A stretch of DNA of 35,435 bases, taken from positions 1 through 35,435 of the forward strand of contig JBDIBB010000033.1 in the NCBI GenBank assembly GCA_039812685.1. Direction: 5' to 3'. The position numbers and the translations under genes are program-made. Source of the DNA: JBDIBB01 sp039812685 (lineage in GTDB: Bacteria; Acidobacteriota; Vicinamibacteria; Vicinamibacterales; JAFNAJ01). Positions 16,719 through 25,547 of this stretch are shown here, piece by piece (position 1 is the first letter of the stretch; the number at the start of each line of letters is the position of its first letter). The notes under the pieces were generated by a model. It did no database searches, had not been told where the DNA came from, and was given only the letters and a program-made list of their open reading frames with translations.

Positions 16719-17177
16719 CTACATCTCCCCGTTCCAGTCCTCTGGCTCAGGTTGCGTCGCTCGGAAGATCTCCAGGTGCCACTTGCCGCCGCCCCAGGGC
16801 TCGATCACCTCCGTGGCGAGCACGTCCACGAGGATCTCGGCGAAGGTGCGACCCTCAGGATCACCCTCGAGATGGTAGGCCAGCTCGTCCCACCCGAAAC
16901 TCGGGTAGAGCACCATCGTCAGGAACAAATCATAGCCATCGTCGACGACGATGAGCTGGCCGCACGGACGCTTCAGGGTCGAGTGATAGATGAGGTACTT
17001 CTCGGCACTGTGCGCCCGGATGTAGCGCTTGAGCGCGAACTCGCGCGCCACGATCTCCTCGACGGCGATCTTCTTGTCCCAGCAGTCGCGGCAGTATTTC
17101 TCCTCGCCCCGCGGTTCGGAGACGTCCTTGGCTCCGCACAGCGGGCACCGCGACTGGCTGAGCGCCTTCCGAGACAT
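16719..17177 (-). CDS. Zinc-ribbon protein of unknown function
   Basis: 152 residues. The N-terminus has two CxxC-type pairs (RCPLCGAKDV, KYCRDCWDKK), a treble-clef/zinc-ribbon pattern. An alpha/beta region follows with KYLIYHSTLKRPCGQLIVV, DGYDLFLTMVLYPSFGWDE and a C-terminal KWHLEIFRATQPEPEDWNGEM. Nothing catalytic is recognisable, and the family is not one I know. There is no SD before the ATG; TAGAAT (17189-17184) ends exactly six bases before it, so the transcript may be leaderless. It is 33 bp upstream of the small secreted protein gene on the same strand. Confidence 0.75.
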   Translation of the reverse strand: MSRKALSQSRCPLCGAKDVSEPRGEEKYCRDCWDKKIAVEEIVAREFALKRYIRAHSAEKYLIYHSTLKRPCGQLIVVDDGYDLFLTMVLYPSFGWDELAYHLEGDPEGRTFAEILVDVLATEVIEPWGGGKWHLEIFRATQPEPEDWNGEM

Positions 17178-17183
17178 GCCGAG

Positions 17184-17189
17184 ATTCTA
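17184..17189 (-). promoter_or_regulatory. Candidate -10 box of a leaderless zinc-ribbon gene mRNA
   Basis: TAGAAT on the minus strand (five of six to consensus), then CTCGGC, then ATG at 17177. This has the same six-base spacing as the M24 peptidase gene and no Shine-Dalgarno. Confidence 0.5.
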
Positions 17190-17238
17190 CACCGTCACCT
17201 CCCGCTGTCGAGGGCCGTCATGGGGCGGGCCGTGACGC

Positions 17239-19404
17239 TCACCGCGGCGCGGCGTTCCCGCGCAGGGCGGGCAGGTACATGCGCTCGACGTATTCCTTCA
17301 CCATCCGCCGCGTGCTGAAGCGCGGCGCCACGGTCCGGATCGCCTGCTTCACGCACGCCACGAACCGCCCGGGCACGTCGTCGTGGCCGCGCTCGTAGAA
17401 GGCCGGGACGACCTCGTCTTCGAGGAGCCGGTAGAGCGCTTCGGCGTCGGCCGCGTCCTGCGCCGCCGGATCCTGGTGTTCCACCTCCGGACGGATGAGC
17501 CATCCGTTGTCGCCCGTGAAGCCCTCGGCCCACCACCCGTCGCCGATGCTCAGGTGCGGTACGCCGTTGACGGCGGCCTTCATGCCGCTGGTGCCGCTGG
17601 CCTCCAGCGGCTTGCGGGGGGTGTTGAGCCACACGTCGCACCCCTGCACGAGGTAGTGCGCCACGTGCAGGTCGTAATCGTCGACGAAGGCGATGCGCCC
17701 GTTGAAGGCCGGATCGAAGGCGCGGCGGTAGACGTCGTGCAGCGCCTCCTTGCCGCTCTGGTCGGCCGGGTGCGCCTTGCCGGCGAAGACCAGCTGGACG
17801 GGGCGTCGCGGGTTGCCGAGGATGGCCTGCAGCCGCTCCGGATCGGTGAAGACCAGATCGGGCCGCTTGTAGCCGGTGAACCGGCGCGCGAAGCCGATCG
17901 TGAGCGCCGACGGATCCAGCAGCGTGCCGCCGGCCACCACGCGCGGCGGCGTGAGGCGCTCGCGCGACCAGCGGTCGCGCATCCGCTCGCGGATGAACGA
18001 CAGCAGGGTGGTGCGCAGGCGCTCGCGCACCTCCCACAGGTCGGCATCGGGGATGTCGAGTACCGCGTCCCACACCCCCGGATCGTCGGTCTGCTCGCGC
18101 CAGTCGCGGACGTACCGGTCGTAGAGCCGCTTCATGTCGGCGGCGATCCACGTGGGCAGGTGCACGCCGTTGGTGAGGGCCTCCACGGGCCGATCGGCCG
18201 CGGGCGCGTCGGGCCAGATCGGGGCCCACATCTCGCGCGTCACCTCGCCGTGCAGGCGGCTGACGGCGTTCACGCGGCCCGAGGTGCGCAGCGCCAGCGC
18301 CGTCATGTTGAACAGCGTGCCCCCGCCATTGTCGTAGCTGCCCAGCGTGAGGAAGTCCTCCCGGTGCTCGCCCAGGCTGCCCCAGCAGCCCGCCAGGTGC
18401 GATTCGACCATGTGGAACGGGAACGCGTCGTGGCCGGCGGGCACCGGCGTGTGCGTGGTGAAGACCGTCGACCGGCGCACGGCCTCGACCGCGTCGTCGA
18501 AGCGCAGGCCGCGCTCGAGCGACTCGCGGATCCGCTGCAGCATGACGAAGGCGGCGTGCCCCTCGTTCAGGTGCCAGATGGCCGGGTCGAGGCCCAGCGC
18601 GCGCAGGGCCCGGACCCCGCCGATGCCCAGGACGATCTCCTGCTGGACGCGCGTCTCCCGGTCGCCGCCGTAGAGCCGGGCCGACAGCTCGCGGTCCCAC
18701 GGTGCGTTCTCCTCGAGGTTGGTGTCGAGCAGGTAGAGCGAGACGCGGCCCAGCCGCACGAGCCACACCGTCACCAGCACGGTACGGTTGCCGAGCGGCA
18801 CGGCCAGCACCAGTTCGCGTCGGTCGCCGTCGAGCGCCGGACGGATCGGGGCCTGCCGCCAGTCGGTGGTCTCGTACACCTCCTGCTGCCAGCCTTCCGC
18901 CGTCACTTCCTGGTGGAAGTAGCCCTGCGGATACATGAAGCCGACGCCGATCAGCGGCACCCCGAGGTCGCTGGCTTCCTTGCAGTGATCGCCGGCCAGC
19001 ACGCCCAGGCCGCCGGCGTAGATCGGCAGGGACTGGTGCAGGGCGAACTCCGCCGAGAAGTAGGCGATCGGGCGTGCCGGTCCCGTCGCGTTCACCGAAG
19101 CGAACCAGGTCTCTGTCGACGCGCGCGCCGCGTCAAGGCTGGCCACGGCGCGGTCGTAGAGGGCCAGCCAGGACGGATCGCGCAGCAGTTCGGTCCAGCG
19201 CCCGGGGGGGACCAGCGGCAGCATGCGCACAGGGTTGTGCTGCGACAGGCGCCAGGTGGGGTAGTCGAGCCGCCGGAACAGCGCGCGCGCGTCGTCGTTC
19301 CAGGTCCACCACAGATCACCGGCCAGATCGGGCAGGCGCCGCAGCCGGTCGGGAAGCACTCCAGCGAGAAAGGCGTCATCCATGAGATACCGTGCCGGTC
19401 GCAT
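17239..19404 (-). CDS. glgP: Alpha-glucan phosphorylase (GT35)
   Basis: Phosphorolysis of glycogen or maltodextrin to glucose 1-phosphate. About 721 residues of the shorter, AgP-like GT35 type. An N-terminal domain (LAGDLWWTWNDDARALFRRLD) precedes PIAYFSAEFALHQSLPIYAGGLGVLAGDH and WHLNEGHAAF. The C-terminal catalytic region has FARRFTGYKRPDL and the pyridoxal-phosphate lysine motif EASGTSGMKAAVNG, then GDGWWAEGFTGDNGW. The start is uncertain: ATG 19404 (MRPARYLMDDAF) or ATG 19383 (MDDAFLAG), both with weak SDs. The frame is open to a GTG at 19479, but that extension lies in iterated GGACCAC repeats and has no family resemblance. It is divergent from the asparaginase-like gene. Confidence 0.93.
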   Translation of the reverse strand: MRPARYLMDDAFLAGVLPDRLRRLPDLAGDLWWTWNDDARALFRRLDYPTWRLSQHNPVRMLPLVPPGRWTELLRDPSWLALYDRAVASLDAARASTETWFASVNATGPARPIAYFSAEFALHQSLPIYAGGLGVLAGDHCKEASDLGVPLIGVGFMYPQGYFHQEVTAEGWQQEVYETTDWRQAPIRPALDGDRRELVLAVPLGNRTVLVTVWLVRLGRVSLYLLDTNLEENAPWDRELSARLYGGDRETRVQQEIVLGIGGVRALRALGLDPAIWHLNEGHAAFVMLQRIRESLERGLRFDDAVEAVRRSTVFTTHTPVPAGHDAFPFHMVESHLAGCWGSLGEHREDFLTLGSYDNGGGTLFNMTALALRTSGRVNAVSRLHGEVTREMWAPIWPDAPAADRPVEALTNGVHLPTWIAADMKRLYDRYVRDWREQTDDPGVWDAVLDIPDADLWEVRERLRTTLLSFIRERMRDRWSRERLTPPRVVAGGTLLDPSALTIGFARRFTGYKRPDLVFTDPERLQAILGNPRRPVQLVFAGKAHPADQSGKEALHDVYRRAFDPAFNGRIAFVDDYDLHVAHYLVQGCDVWLNTPRKPLEASGTSGMKAAVNGVPHLSIGDGWWAEGFTGDNGWLIRPEVEHQDPAAQDAADAEALYRLLEDEVVPAFYERGHDDVPGRFVACVKQAIRTVAPRFSTRRMVKEYVERMYLPALRGNAAPR

Positions 19405-19436
19405 CCTAAACGCGACGTCGCCGCCGATCAACGTGC

Positions 19437-19479
19437 GCCCGGACCACGTGGGCCCGGACCACTCGTGGATCCGGACCAC
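19437..19479. repeat. Iterated GGACCAC motifs upstream of glgP
   Basis: GGACCAC occurs three times (19441, 19456, 19473). The first two copies extend to GCCCGGACCAC. They are interleaved with CCACGTGG (19444-19451, palindromic) and CCAC-TC-GTGG (19459-19468). They sit in the divergent region between glgP and the asparaginase-like gene and may form an operator. Short and GC-rich, so chance is possible. Confidence 0.4.
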
Positions 19480-19627
19480 GCACGGCGGCGTGAGGCCGTG
19501 ACGGCCAACGCCGTCAACCAGGCCCTGCGCCCCGTCGAGCCCGGCCGTCGCTGTCGCGCCCGACGCTGGCCTCGCGCGTTACACTACGCGGGCGGCCGCC
19601 GCGGGTCGCCTCGGGAGGAACCTCGCC

Positions 19628-20743
19628 ATGCCCACGCGCATCGATCGCCGACAGTTCGTCAAGACCACCGCCGCCGCCGGCGTGGCGGCGTCCGTTCCCG
19701 CCGCGCTGTTCGGCCAGGCGCCCGCAGTCCGCGCCGCGGCGAGTCGTCCCGTGGTGGTGGCCTCGGCCAACGGCAACCTCTACCGCAACGGCGGGCCGGT
19801 GACCTGCGTCCAGAAGGCCTTCACGCTGATGACCGAGGGCGCCGACGTCCTCGACGCGCTGATCGCGGGGGTGAACCTCGTCGAACTGGATCCCGAGGAC
19901 ACCAGCGTCGGGTACGGGGGCCTGCCGAACGCCGACGGCGTGGTGCAGCTCGATTCCTCCTGCATGCACGGCCCCACGCGTCGCGCGGGCGCGGTGGCCT
20001 GCCTCGAGGGCGTCAGGACGCCGTCGCTGGTGGCCAAGGCGGTGATGGAGCAGACCGATCATCACCTCATCGTGGGACGCGACGCGCAGGCGTTGGCGCG
20101 CGGCCTGGGCTTCGCCATCGAGCCCGATCTCAACACCGAACGATCCCGCCGGATCTGGCTCGAGTGGAAGCGCCGCGTCGACCCGCAGCACTACCTCGAT
20201 CCGGCCAAGCGGGCCGAAGCCGGCCTTCGCGTCGGGCTGGAGATGGTGCGCGAGGGGCTGATCGACGCCGACCATTTCTACGGGACGATCAACTGCGATG
20301 GCGTCAACGCCCGGGGCGAGGTGTGCGGGGTCACCACCACCAGCGGCCTCGCGTGGAAGATCCCGGGTCGCGTGGGTGATTCGCCGATCCTTGGCGCCGG
20401 GCTGTACGTCGACAACGGCGTCGGGGCCGCCGGGTCCACGGGCCGCGGCGAGGCCAATCTCTACGGCCTGTGCTCGTTCCTCATCGTCGAGCAGATGCGA
20501 TCGGGCCGGAGCCCGAAGGACGCGGCCGTCGAGGCCTGCCGCCGCATCCAGCAGAACACGGTGGAGAAGCGGCTGCTCAACCCGCGCGGCCTGCCGAACT
20601 TCAACGTGAACTTCTATGTGGTGAACAAGGCCGGCGAGCATGCGGGCGTGTCGCTCTATCCCTCGCGCTACGCCGTGTGCACCGAGAACGGGCCGCAGAC
20701 GCTCGACACCACGGCGCTCTTCGAGGGCAAGCCGGCGGAGTGA
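19628..20743 (+). CDS. Tat-exported N4-(beta-N-acetylglucosaminyl)-L-asparaginase-like hydrolase
   Basis: 371 residues of the Ntn-hydrolase T2 family, which cleaves the GlcNAc-Asn bond of glycoasparagines or isoaspartyl peptides. A twin-arginine signal (DRRQFVKTTAAAGVAAS) predicts folded export. The domain shows DTSVGYGGLPNADGVVQLD and SCMHGPTRRAGAVA. The autocleavage site is YGT-INCDG, with T220 as predicted nucleophile, followed by GVTTTSGLAWKIPGRVGDSP and the G-S-T-G-R-G-E substrate loop. The residue before the nucleophile context is FYG rather than the HD seen in eukaryotic enzymes. The SD GGGAGGAA lies eight bases upstream. It converges on the P1 peptidase gene with 15 bp between. Confidence 0.9.
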   Translation: MPTRIDRRQFVKTTAAAGVAASVPAALFGQAPAVRAAASRPVVVASANGNLYRNGGPVTCVQKAFTLMTEGADVLDALIAGVNLVELDPEDTSVGYGGLPNADGVVQLDSSCMHGPTRRAGAVACLEGVRTPSLVAKAVMEQTDHHLIVGRDAQALARGLGFAIEPDLNTERSRRIWLEWKRRVDPQHYLDPAKRAEAGLRVGLEMVREGLIDADHFYGTINCDGVNARGEVCGVTTTSGLAWKIPGRVGDSPILGAGLYVDNGVGAAGSTGRGEANLYGLCSFLIVEQMRSGRSPKDAAVEACRRIQQNTVEKRLLNPRGLPNFNVNFYVVNKAGEHAGVSLYPSRYAVCTENGPQTLDTTALFEGKPAE

Positions 20744-20758
20744 GGCGGTCCGGCGCCC

Positions 20759-21937
20759 TCACCGGCGCAGCAGATCGCGCACGCGACCCAGCGGCAGCGC
20801 CTCCACCGTCGCGCCGTTGCCGCTGAGGGTCTCGGCCTTGAACAACGCGTTGTAGACCGCTTCCTCGGTGGCTTCGAGCGTCGCCTGGAAGAGGGGCGAC
20901 ACGCCGTCGGGCGGCAGCAGCGTCCGCGGCGCGGGCGTGCTCGCCCCGTGGCTGACCCGCAGGTGTTCCGCCGTGCTGAAGGCGATGGCGTAGTCGCCGC
21001 TTCCGTTCGAATACGACGAGCCGGTGCGCGCCAGCGCGAACACGGCGCGCGCGGCGACGCGTTCCAGATCGCGCGCGTCGATCGGCGCGTCGGTGGCGAC
21101 GACGATCATGCAGGAGCCGTCGCCGTTGACGGCGGCTGCGCGACTGGGTTCGGGGTCGCGTTCAGCCGCCGCGGCGGCCGGCGCGGCGAAGGCGTGCCGG
21201 CCGAGCGCCCTGCCGATCGGCGCGCCGTCGATCGTCAGCACGCCGCCGTAGTTGGCCTGCACGAGCACGCCGACGGTGTAGCCGCCGAACCGGGCCGGCA
21301 GCCGGCGCGAGCTCGTGCCGATGCCGCCCTTCCATCCGAAGGCCACGGTTCCGGTGCCCGCACCCACATTGCCCTCGGGCACGACGCCGCCCGTGGCCCG
21401 ATCGATGGCGGCGACGACGTGGTCGGGGCTGATGGGCTGGCTGCGGATGTCGTTCAGCAGGCCGTCGTTGGTCTCGCCCACCAGGGCGTTCACCGATCGC
21501 AGGTCGGCGTTGCCGGGGCGCGCCAGCGTCCAGCGCACCACGCCGTCGATGCCGGCCCCGACCGCCAGCGTGTTGGTCAGCACGATCGGGGTTTCGATGG
21601 TGCCGAGTTCCTTCACCTGCGTCGAGCCGGCCAGCTTGCCGAAGGCGTTGCCCACGAACACGCCGCCGGGCACCTTCTGCTGGAACAGGTTGCCGCCGTG
21701 CGGGAGGATGGCCGTGACGCCGGTCCGCACGCGATCGCCCTCGATCAAGGTGAGGTGGCCGAGGCGTACGCCGTCCACGTCGGTGATGGCGTTCAGCGGG
21801 CCCGGCTCGAACACGCCGGGCGCCACGCCGAGGTCGCGGGCGCGGGGGCGCGGCGTCACGTTCGGCTGGGCCGCGACGCCGGCGGCGGCCGCCACGCAGA
21901 GCAGCGGCAGGAGGGATGCACGGACGAGTCGGATCAT
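20759..21937 (-). CDS. P1/S58-family peptidase (DmpA-like), secreted
   Basis: 392 residues. A signal peptide (IRLVRASLLPLLCVAAAAGVAAQ) is followed by the DmpA/L-aminopeptidase fold: GPLNAITDVDGVRLGHLTL, TGVTAILPHGG, VGNAFGKLAGSTQVKELG and ETPIVLTNTLAVG. The autoprocessing site is NGDG-SCMIVVATDAP, with S275 as predicted nucleophile after G274. The family includes D-aminopeptidases and beta-peptidases; specificity is unknown. The ATG at 21937 has GAGG six bases upstream. Divergent from the S9 peptidase gene across 232 bp. Confidence 0.93.
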   Translation of the reverse strand: MIRLVRASLLPLLCVAAAAGVAAQPNVTPRPRARDLGVAPGVFEPGPLNAITDVDGVRLGHLTLIEGDRVRTGVTAILPHGGNLFQQKVPGGVFVGNAFGKLAGSTQVKELGTIETPIVLTNTLAVGAGIDGVVRWTLARPGNADLRSVNALVGETNDGLLNDIRSQPISPDHVVAAIDRATGGVVPEGNVGAGTGTVAFGWKGGIGTSSRRLPARFGGYTVGVLVQANYGGVLTIDGAPIGRALGRHAFAAPAAAAAERDPEPSRAAAVNGDGSCMIVVATDAPIDARDLERVAARAVFALARTGSSYSNGSGDYAIAFSTAEHLRVSHGASTPAPRTLLPPDGVSPLFQATLEATEEAVYNALFKAETLSGNGATVEALPLGRVRDLLRR

Positions 21938-22138
21938 GGCTTGCCTCGTGAACAGCCGCCCGCGGGGACGCCGGCGGGCGTCGCACCCGCCGGTCGCCAC
22001 CACCGATGTTCGCACACAGACCCCGACCTCATGCTCTCCGCGCCACTCCGGCCCGCGGCAGGTCGGTGCCGAGCCGGCGGCCCGGGAGCTTCCCGCGCGG
22101 CCGGCTCGCGTTTCGCCGGTCCGCCCGCCTGCGTCCTG

Positions 22139-22147
22139 TGTTGTAAT
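22139..22147 (+). promoter_or_regulatory. Candidate extended -10 for the S9 peptidase gene
   Basis: TG-T-TGTAAT on the plus strand fits an extended -10 (TGn plus a hexamer matching consensus at four or five positions). It would start transcription just before the AAAGGAG ribosome-binding site at 22156-22162. No -35. Confidence 0.35.
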
Positions 22148-22169
22148 TCCGCCCCAAAGGAGTTGCCGC

Positions 22170-25091
22170 ATGCGCCTGTCCTCACGCCTTGCGCTCGTCC
22201 TCGCCCTGCCAGTGGCTCTCGGATCGATCGCCGGACTCGCCGCGCAGGCCCCGGTGCCGGCAGCCGGCACGAGGGCTGCGGTACGCTCGCGCACCGCGTC
22301 CGCTCCGGCAGCGCCGCTCAAGGCCATCACGCACGACGTTTACGACTCATGGAACGCGATTCAGGGCGTGCGGCTGTCGGATGACGGCCAGTGGCTCGCC
22401 TACACGCTGCAGCCGCAGGACGGTGACGGTCATCTGGTGGTGAAGAACCTCGCGACCGGCGCCGAGCTGAGACAGCCCCGCGGCAGGGACGCGCAACTGG
22501 CCGCCGGCGGCCGCTATGTGGTGTTCGTCGTGGCGCCGGTGAAGGCCGAGGTCGACAAGGCGAAGAAGGCGAAGAAGAAGCCCGAGGATCAGCCCAAGGC
22601 GGGGCTTGGCGTGCTCGATCTCGACTCGGGCGAGGCGTGGACCACCGAGCGGGTGAAGAGCGTTCGCCTGGCGAAGAACGACGGGCGGTTCATCGCGTAC
22701 CTGCGCGAGGCGCCTGAGAAGAAGACCGGGGAGAAGAAGGACGAGGAGAAGAAGGCGGGCGAGGACGAGAAGCCGGAGGGCGCGAAGAAGAAGAAGGAGA
22801 AGAAGAAGGACCCCGGCACCGATCTCGTGATCCGCGAGCTGGCGACGGGAGCCGAGGTGACGGTGGCCGAGGTCACCGACTACCGCTGGACCGATGACGG
22901 CCAGTGGCTTGCCTATGCGACCTCGTCGAAGGTCCCGGCCGGTGACGGCGCCTTCGCGCGACGGATGGCCGACGGCGCCGTCACGGCACTGGCCGCCGGC
23001 CAGGGACACTACAAGCAACTCGCCTGGGACGAGGCCGGCCGGCAACTGGCGTTCGTCACCGACAGGGACGACTACCAGGCCGAGGCGCCCGCTTTCGCCC
23101 TCTACTACTGGACGACGGGCGCCGGCCCGGCCAGGGCATTGGTCACCACGACCACGGCGGGCATTGGCGATCGGCATGCCGTGAGCGAGCACGGCGCGCT
23201 GGAGTTCTCGAAGGACGGCGAACGGCTCTTCCTTGGCACGGCGCCGCGCCCGGTGGCCGAGCGCGACGAGGACGCGCCCGAGCCGGTGAAGGTCGACCTG
23301 TGGCACTGGAAGGATCCGCTGCTGCAGCCCATGCAGAAGGTCCGCGCCGAGGAGGAGAAGAAGCGCAGCTACCGTGCCGTGGTGCACCTGAAGGACGGCC
23401 GTCTGGTGCAACTGGCTACGCCGGAGATCCCCGATCTCACGCTCACGCCCGACGGCGACGCGGCGCTGCTGCAGTCGCCCGTGCCGTATCAGCCGCTGGT
23501 GTCCTGGGACGGCCAGTATCGCGACGTCTACGCCGTCGACCTCGCCACGGGGCAGGCGCGGCGTCGCGTGGAGAAGAACCGGTTCGAGGCGTCCATCTCG
23601 CCCGGCGGCCGCTGGATTCTCTACTACTCCGACCGCGACCGCGCCTGGTTCGCGGTGCCCGCCGTGGGCGATGGGGCGCCGCGCAACCTCACCGGCGCGC
23701 TCGGCGTGTCCTTCGAGGACGAGACGTGGGACACGCCCGAACCCTCACGCCCTTACGGCGTGGCCGGCTGGACCGGCGGCGACGCCTCCGTGCTGCTCTA
23801 CGACCGGTACGACGTGTGGGAGGTGACGCCGGATGGTACGGCGGCGCCGCGCATGGTGACGGCGGGGCAGGGGCGCCAGGCCCGGCGGGCCTACCGCTAC
23901 GTGCGCCTCGATCCCGATCAGCGCGTGATTGCCGGCGACGAGCCGCTGCTGCTGTCGGTGGTCGACGATCAGACGAAGGCCTCCGGCTACGCGCGCCTGG
24001 CGCGGCTGCGCGAGCCGGGCGCGCCGCAGCCGCTGCTGCTCGCCGACAGGATGGTGGGCGGCCTCGTGAAGGCGAAGCAGGCCGCGCGCGTGGTCTTCAC
24101 CCAGCAGCGGGCCGACGAGTTCCCCGACCTGTGGATGAGCGACCTGTCGTTTGCCGCGCCGCGCCGGCTCTCGGACGCCAACCCGCAGCAGCGCGAGTAC
24201 CGCTGGCCCACGTCGGAGCTGATCTCGTTCGTCAATGCGGATGGCCGCCCGCTGCGCGCGATCCTCACCAGGCCGAACGACTTCGATCCGTCGAAGAAGT
24301 ACCCGCTGATGGTCTACATCTACGAGGAGCTGACCAACGGCCTGCACCGCTACGTCGCGCCGTCGCCGGGCACCAGCATCAACATCACGCGCTACGTGAG
24401 CAACGGCTACGTCGTCCTGCAGCCCGACATCGTGTACGACACGGGCTATCCGGGCGAGAGCGCCTACAAGTGCGTGCTGCCCGCCGTGCAGAAGGTGGTC
24501 GACATGGGCTTCATCGATCCGGCGCGCATCGGGATCCAGGGCCACAGCTGGGGCGGCTACCAGATCACCTACCTGATCACACGCACCGACATGTTCCGCG
24601 CCGTCGAGGCGGGCGCCTCGGTGTCGAACATGACCAGCGCCTACGGCGGCATCCGCTGGGGCACCGGCATGTCGCGGGCGTTCCAGTACGAGAAGACGCA
24701 GAGCCGCATCGGCGGGCCGCCGTGGCAGAACCCGCTGCAGTTCATCGAGAACTCGCCGATCTTCTGGGTCGAGAAGATCAAGACGCCGTACCTCACGATC
24801 CACAACGACGAGGACGATGCGGTGCCGTGGGAGCAGGGCATCGAGTTCTTCAGCGCGATGCGGCGGCTGGGCAAGGAGATCTACTTCTTCAACTACAACG
24901 GCGAGAAGCACGGCCTGCGCGACCGCGAGAACCAGAAGCACTGGACCGTGCACATGGCCGAGTTCTTCGATCACTACCTGCTGGGCGCGCCGCGCCCGGC
25001 GTGGATGGACACGCCGGTGCCGTATCTCGAGCGCGGGACGCGCGACGTGTCCGGGTTCTTCAGGAAGCCCGAGACCTCGCCCGACAGGTAG
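22170..25091 (+). CDS. Secreted S9-family (prolyl oligopeptidase-type) peptidase
   Basis: 973 residues. The signal peptide is LSSRLALVLALPVALGSIAGLAAQ. A beta-propeller follows (repeated DDGQWLAYT-like blades, about 50-640), then an alpha/beta-hydrolase domain. The triad is S793 (QGHSWGGYQ), D882 (HNDEDDAVP) and H914 (GEKHGLRD). The family hydrolyses oligopeptides, some members acting as acylaminoacyl or dipeptidyl peptidases. Two very Lys/Glu-rich insertions interrupt the propeller at about residues 125-144 and 180-214. SD AAAGGAG lies seven bases before the ATG. The downstream dUTPase gene begins five bases after its stop. Confidence 0.95.
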   Translation: MRLSSRLALVLALPVALGSIAGLAAQAPVPAAGTRAAVRSRTASAPAAPLKAITHDVYDSWNAIQGVRLSDDGQWLAYTLQPQDGDGHLVVKNLATGAELRQPRGRDAQLAAGGRYVVFVVAPVKAEVDKAKKAKKKPEDQPKAGLGVLDLDSGEAWTTERVKSVRLAKNDGRFIAYLREAPEKKTGEKKDEEKKAGEDEKPEGAKKKKEKKKDPGTDLVIRELATGAEVTVAEVTDYRWTDDGQWLAYATSSKVPAGDGAFARRMADGAVTALAAGQGHYKQLAWDEAGRQLAFVTDRDDYQAEAPAFALYYWTTGAGPARALVTTTTAGIGDRHAVSEHGALEFSKDGERLFLGTAPRPVAERDEDAPEPVKVDLWHWKDPLLQPMQKVRAEEEKKRSYRAVVHLKDGRLVQLATPEIPDLTLTPDGDAALLQSPVPYQPLVSWDGQYRDVYAVDLATGQARRRVEKNRFEASISPGGRWILYYSDRDRAWFAVPAVGDGAPRNLTGALGVSFEDETWDTPEPSRPYGVAGWTGGDASVLLYDRYDVWEVTPDGTAAPRMVTAGQGRQARRAYRYVRLDPDQRVIAGDEPLLLSVVDDQTKASGYARLARLREPGAPQPLLLADRMVGGLVKAKQAARVVFTQQRADEFPDLWMSDLSFAAPRRLSDANPQQREYRWPTSELISFVNADGRPLRAILTRPNDFDPSKKYPLMVYIYEELTNGLHRYVAPSPGTSINITRYVSNGYVVLQPDIVYDTGYPGESAYKCVLPAVQKVVDMGFIDPARIGIQGHSWGGYQITYLITRTDMFRAVEAGASVSNMTSAYGGIRWGTGMSRAFQYEKTQSRIGGPPWQNPLQFIENSPIFWVEKIKTPYLTIHNDEDDAVPWEQGIEFFSAMRRLGKEIYFFNYNGEKHGLRDRENQKHWTVHMAEFFDHYLLGAPRPAWMDTPVPYLERGTRDVSGFFRKPETSPDR

Positions 25092-25095
25092 GCCC

Positions 25096-25533
25096 GTGCG
25101 CATCCGCATCAGGCGGCTCGACCCGTCGGTGGCGCTGCCCGAGTACCACTCGGCGGGCGCCGCCGCGTTCGACCTCGCCTGCCGCGAGGACGTGACGGTG
25201 GCGCCGGGCGAGGTGAGGCTCGTCGGGACGGGACTGGTCGTCGAGGTACCGCCCGGCTGCTTCCTCGCCGTCATCGCGCGCAGCAGCCTGCCCATCCGGA
25301 AAGGCCTGATCGTGGCCAACGCCGTCGGCGTGATCGACAGCGATTACCGCGGACCCGACGACGAGGTGAAGGTGGAGGTCTACAACTTCAGGGAGCAGGC
25401 GACGAGCCTGGCGCGCGGCGAGCGCATCGCGCAGGGCATCGTCCTGCCCGCGGTGCGCGTGGAGTGGGAGGAGGTCGACGAGACCGGCGCGCCCTCGCGT
25501 GGCGGGTTCGGCAGCACCGGCGGGATGGGCTGA
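25096..25533 (+). CDS. dut: Deoxyuridine triphosphate nucleotidohydrolase
   Basis: dUTPase hydrolyses dUTP to dUMP and pyrophosphate, keeping uracil out of DNA and feeding dTMP synthesis. 145 residues with all five trimeric dUTPase motifs in order: AGAAAFDLAC, ARSSLPIRKGL, GVIDSDYRGP, GERIAQGIVLP and the C-terminal P-loop-like RGGFGSTGG. Start GTG at 25096, only five bases after the S9 peptidase stop, without a strong SD, so translation probably depends on the upstream gene. The insertion of PDDE after DSDYRG is short and not disruptive. It converges on a small unknown gene with 14 bp between. Confidence 0.95.
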   Translation: MRIRIRRLDPSVALPEYHSAGAAAFDLACREDVTVAPGEVRLVGTGLVVEVPPGCFLAVIARSSLPIRKGLIVANAVGVIDSDYRGPDDEVKVEVYNFREQATSLARGERIAQGIVLPAVRVEWEEVDETGAPSRGGFGSTGGMG

Positions 25534-25547
25534 GACGGCGGGGCCTC

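Noticed and set aside
17383..20379. A ~1000-codon plus-strand frame over glgP and the asparaginase-like gene
   Set aside because: It spans two well-identified genes in other frames and across their intergenic region; a GC-driven shadow.
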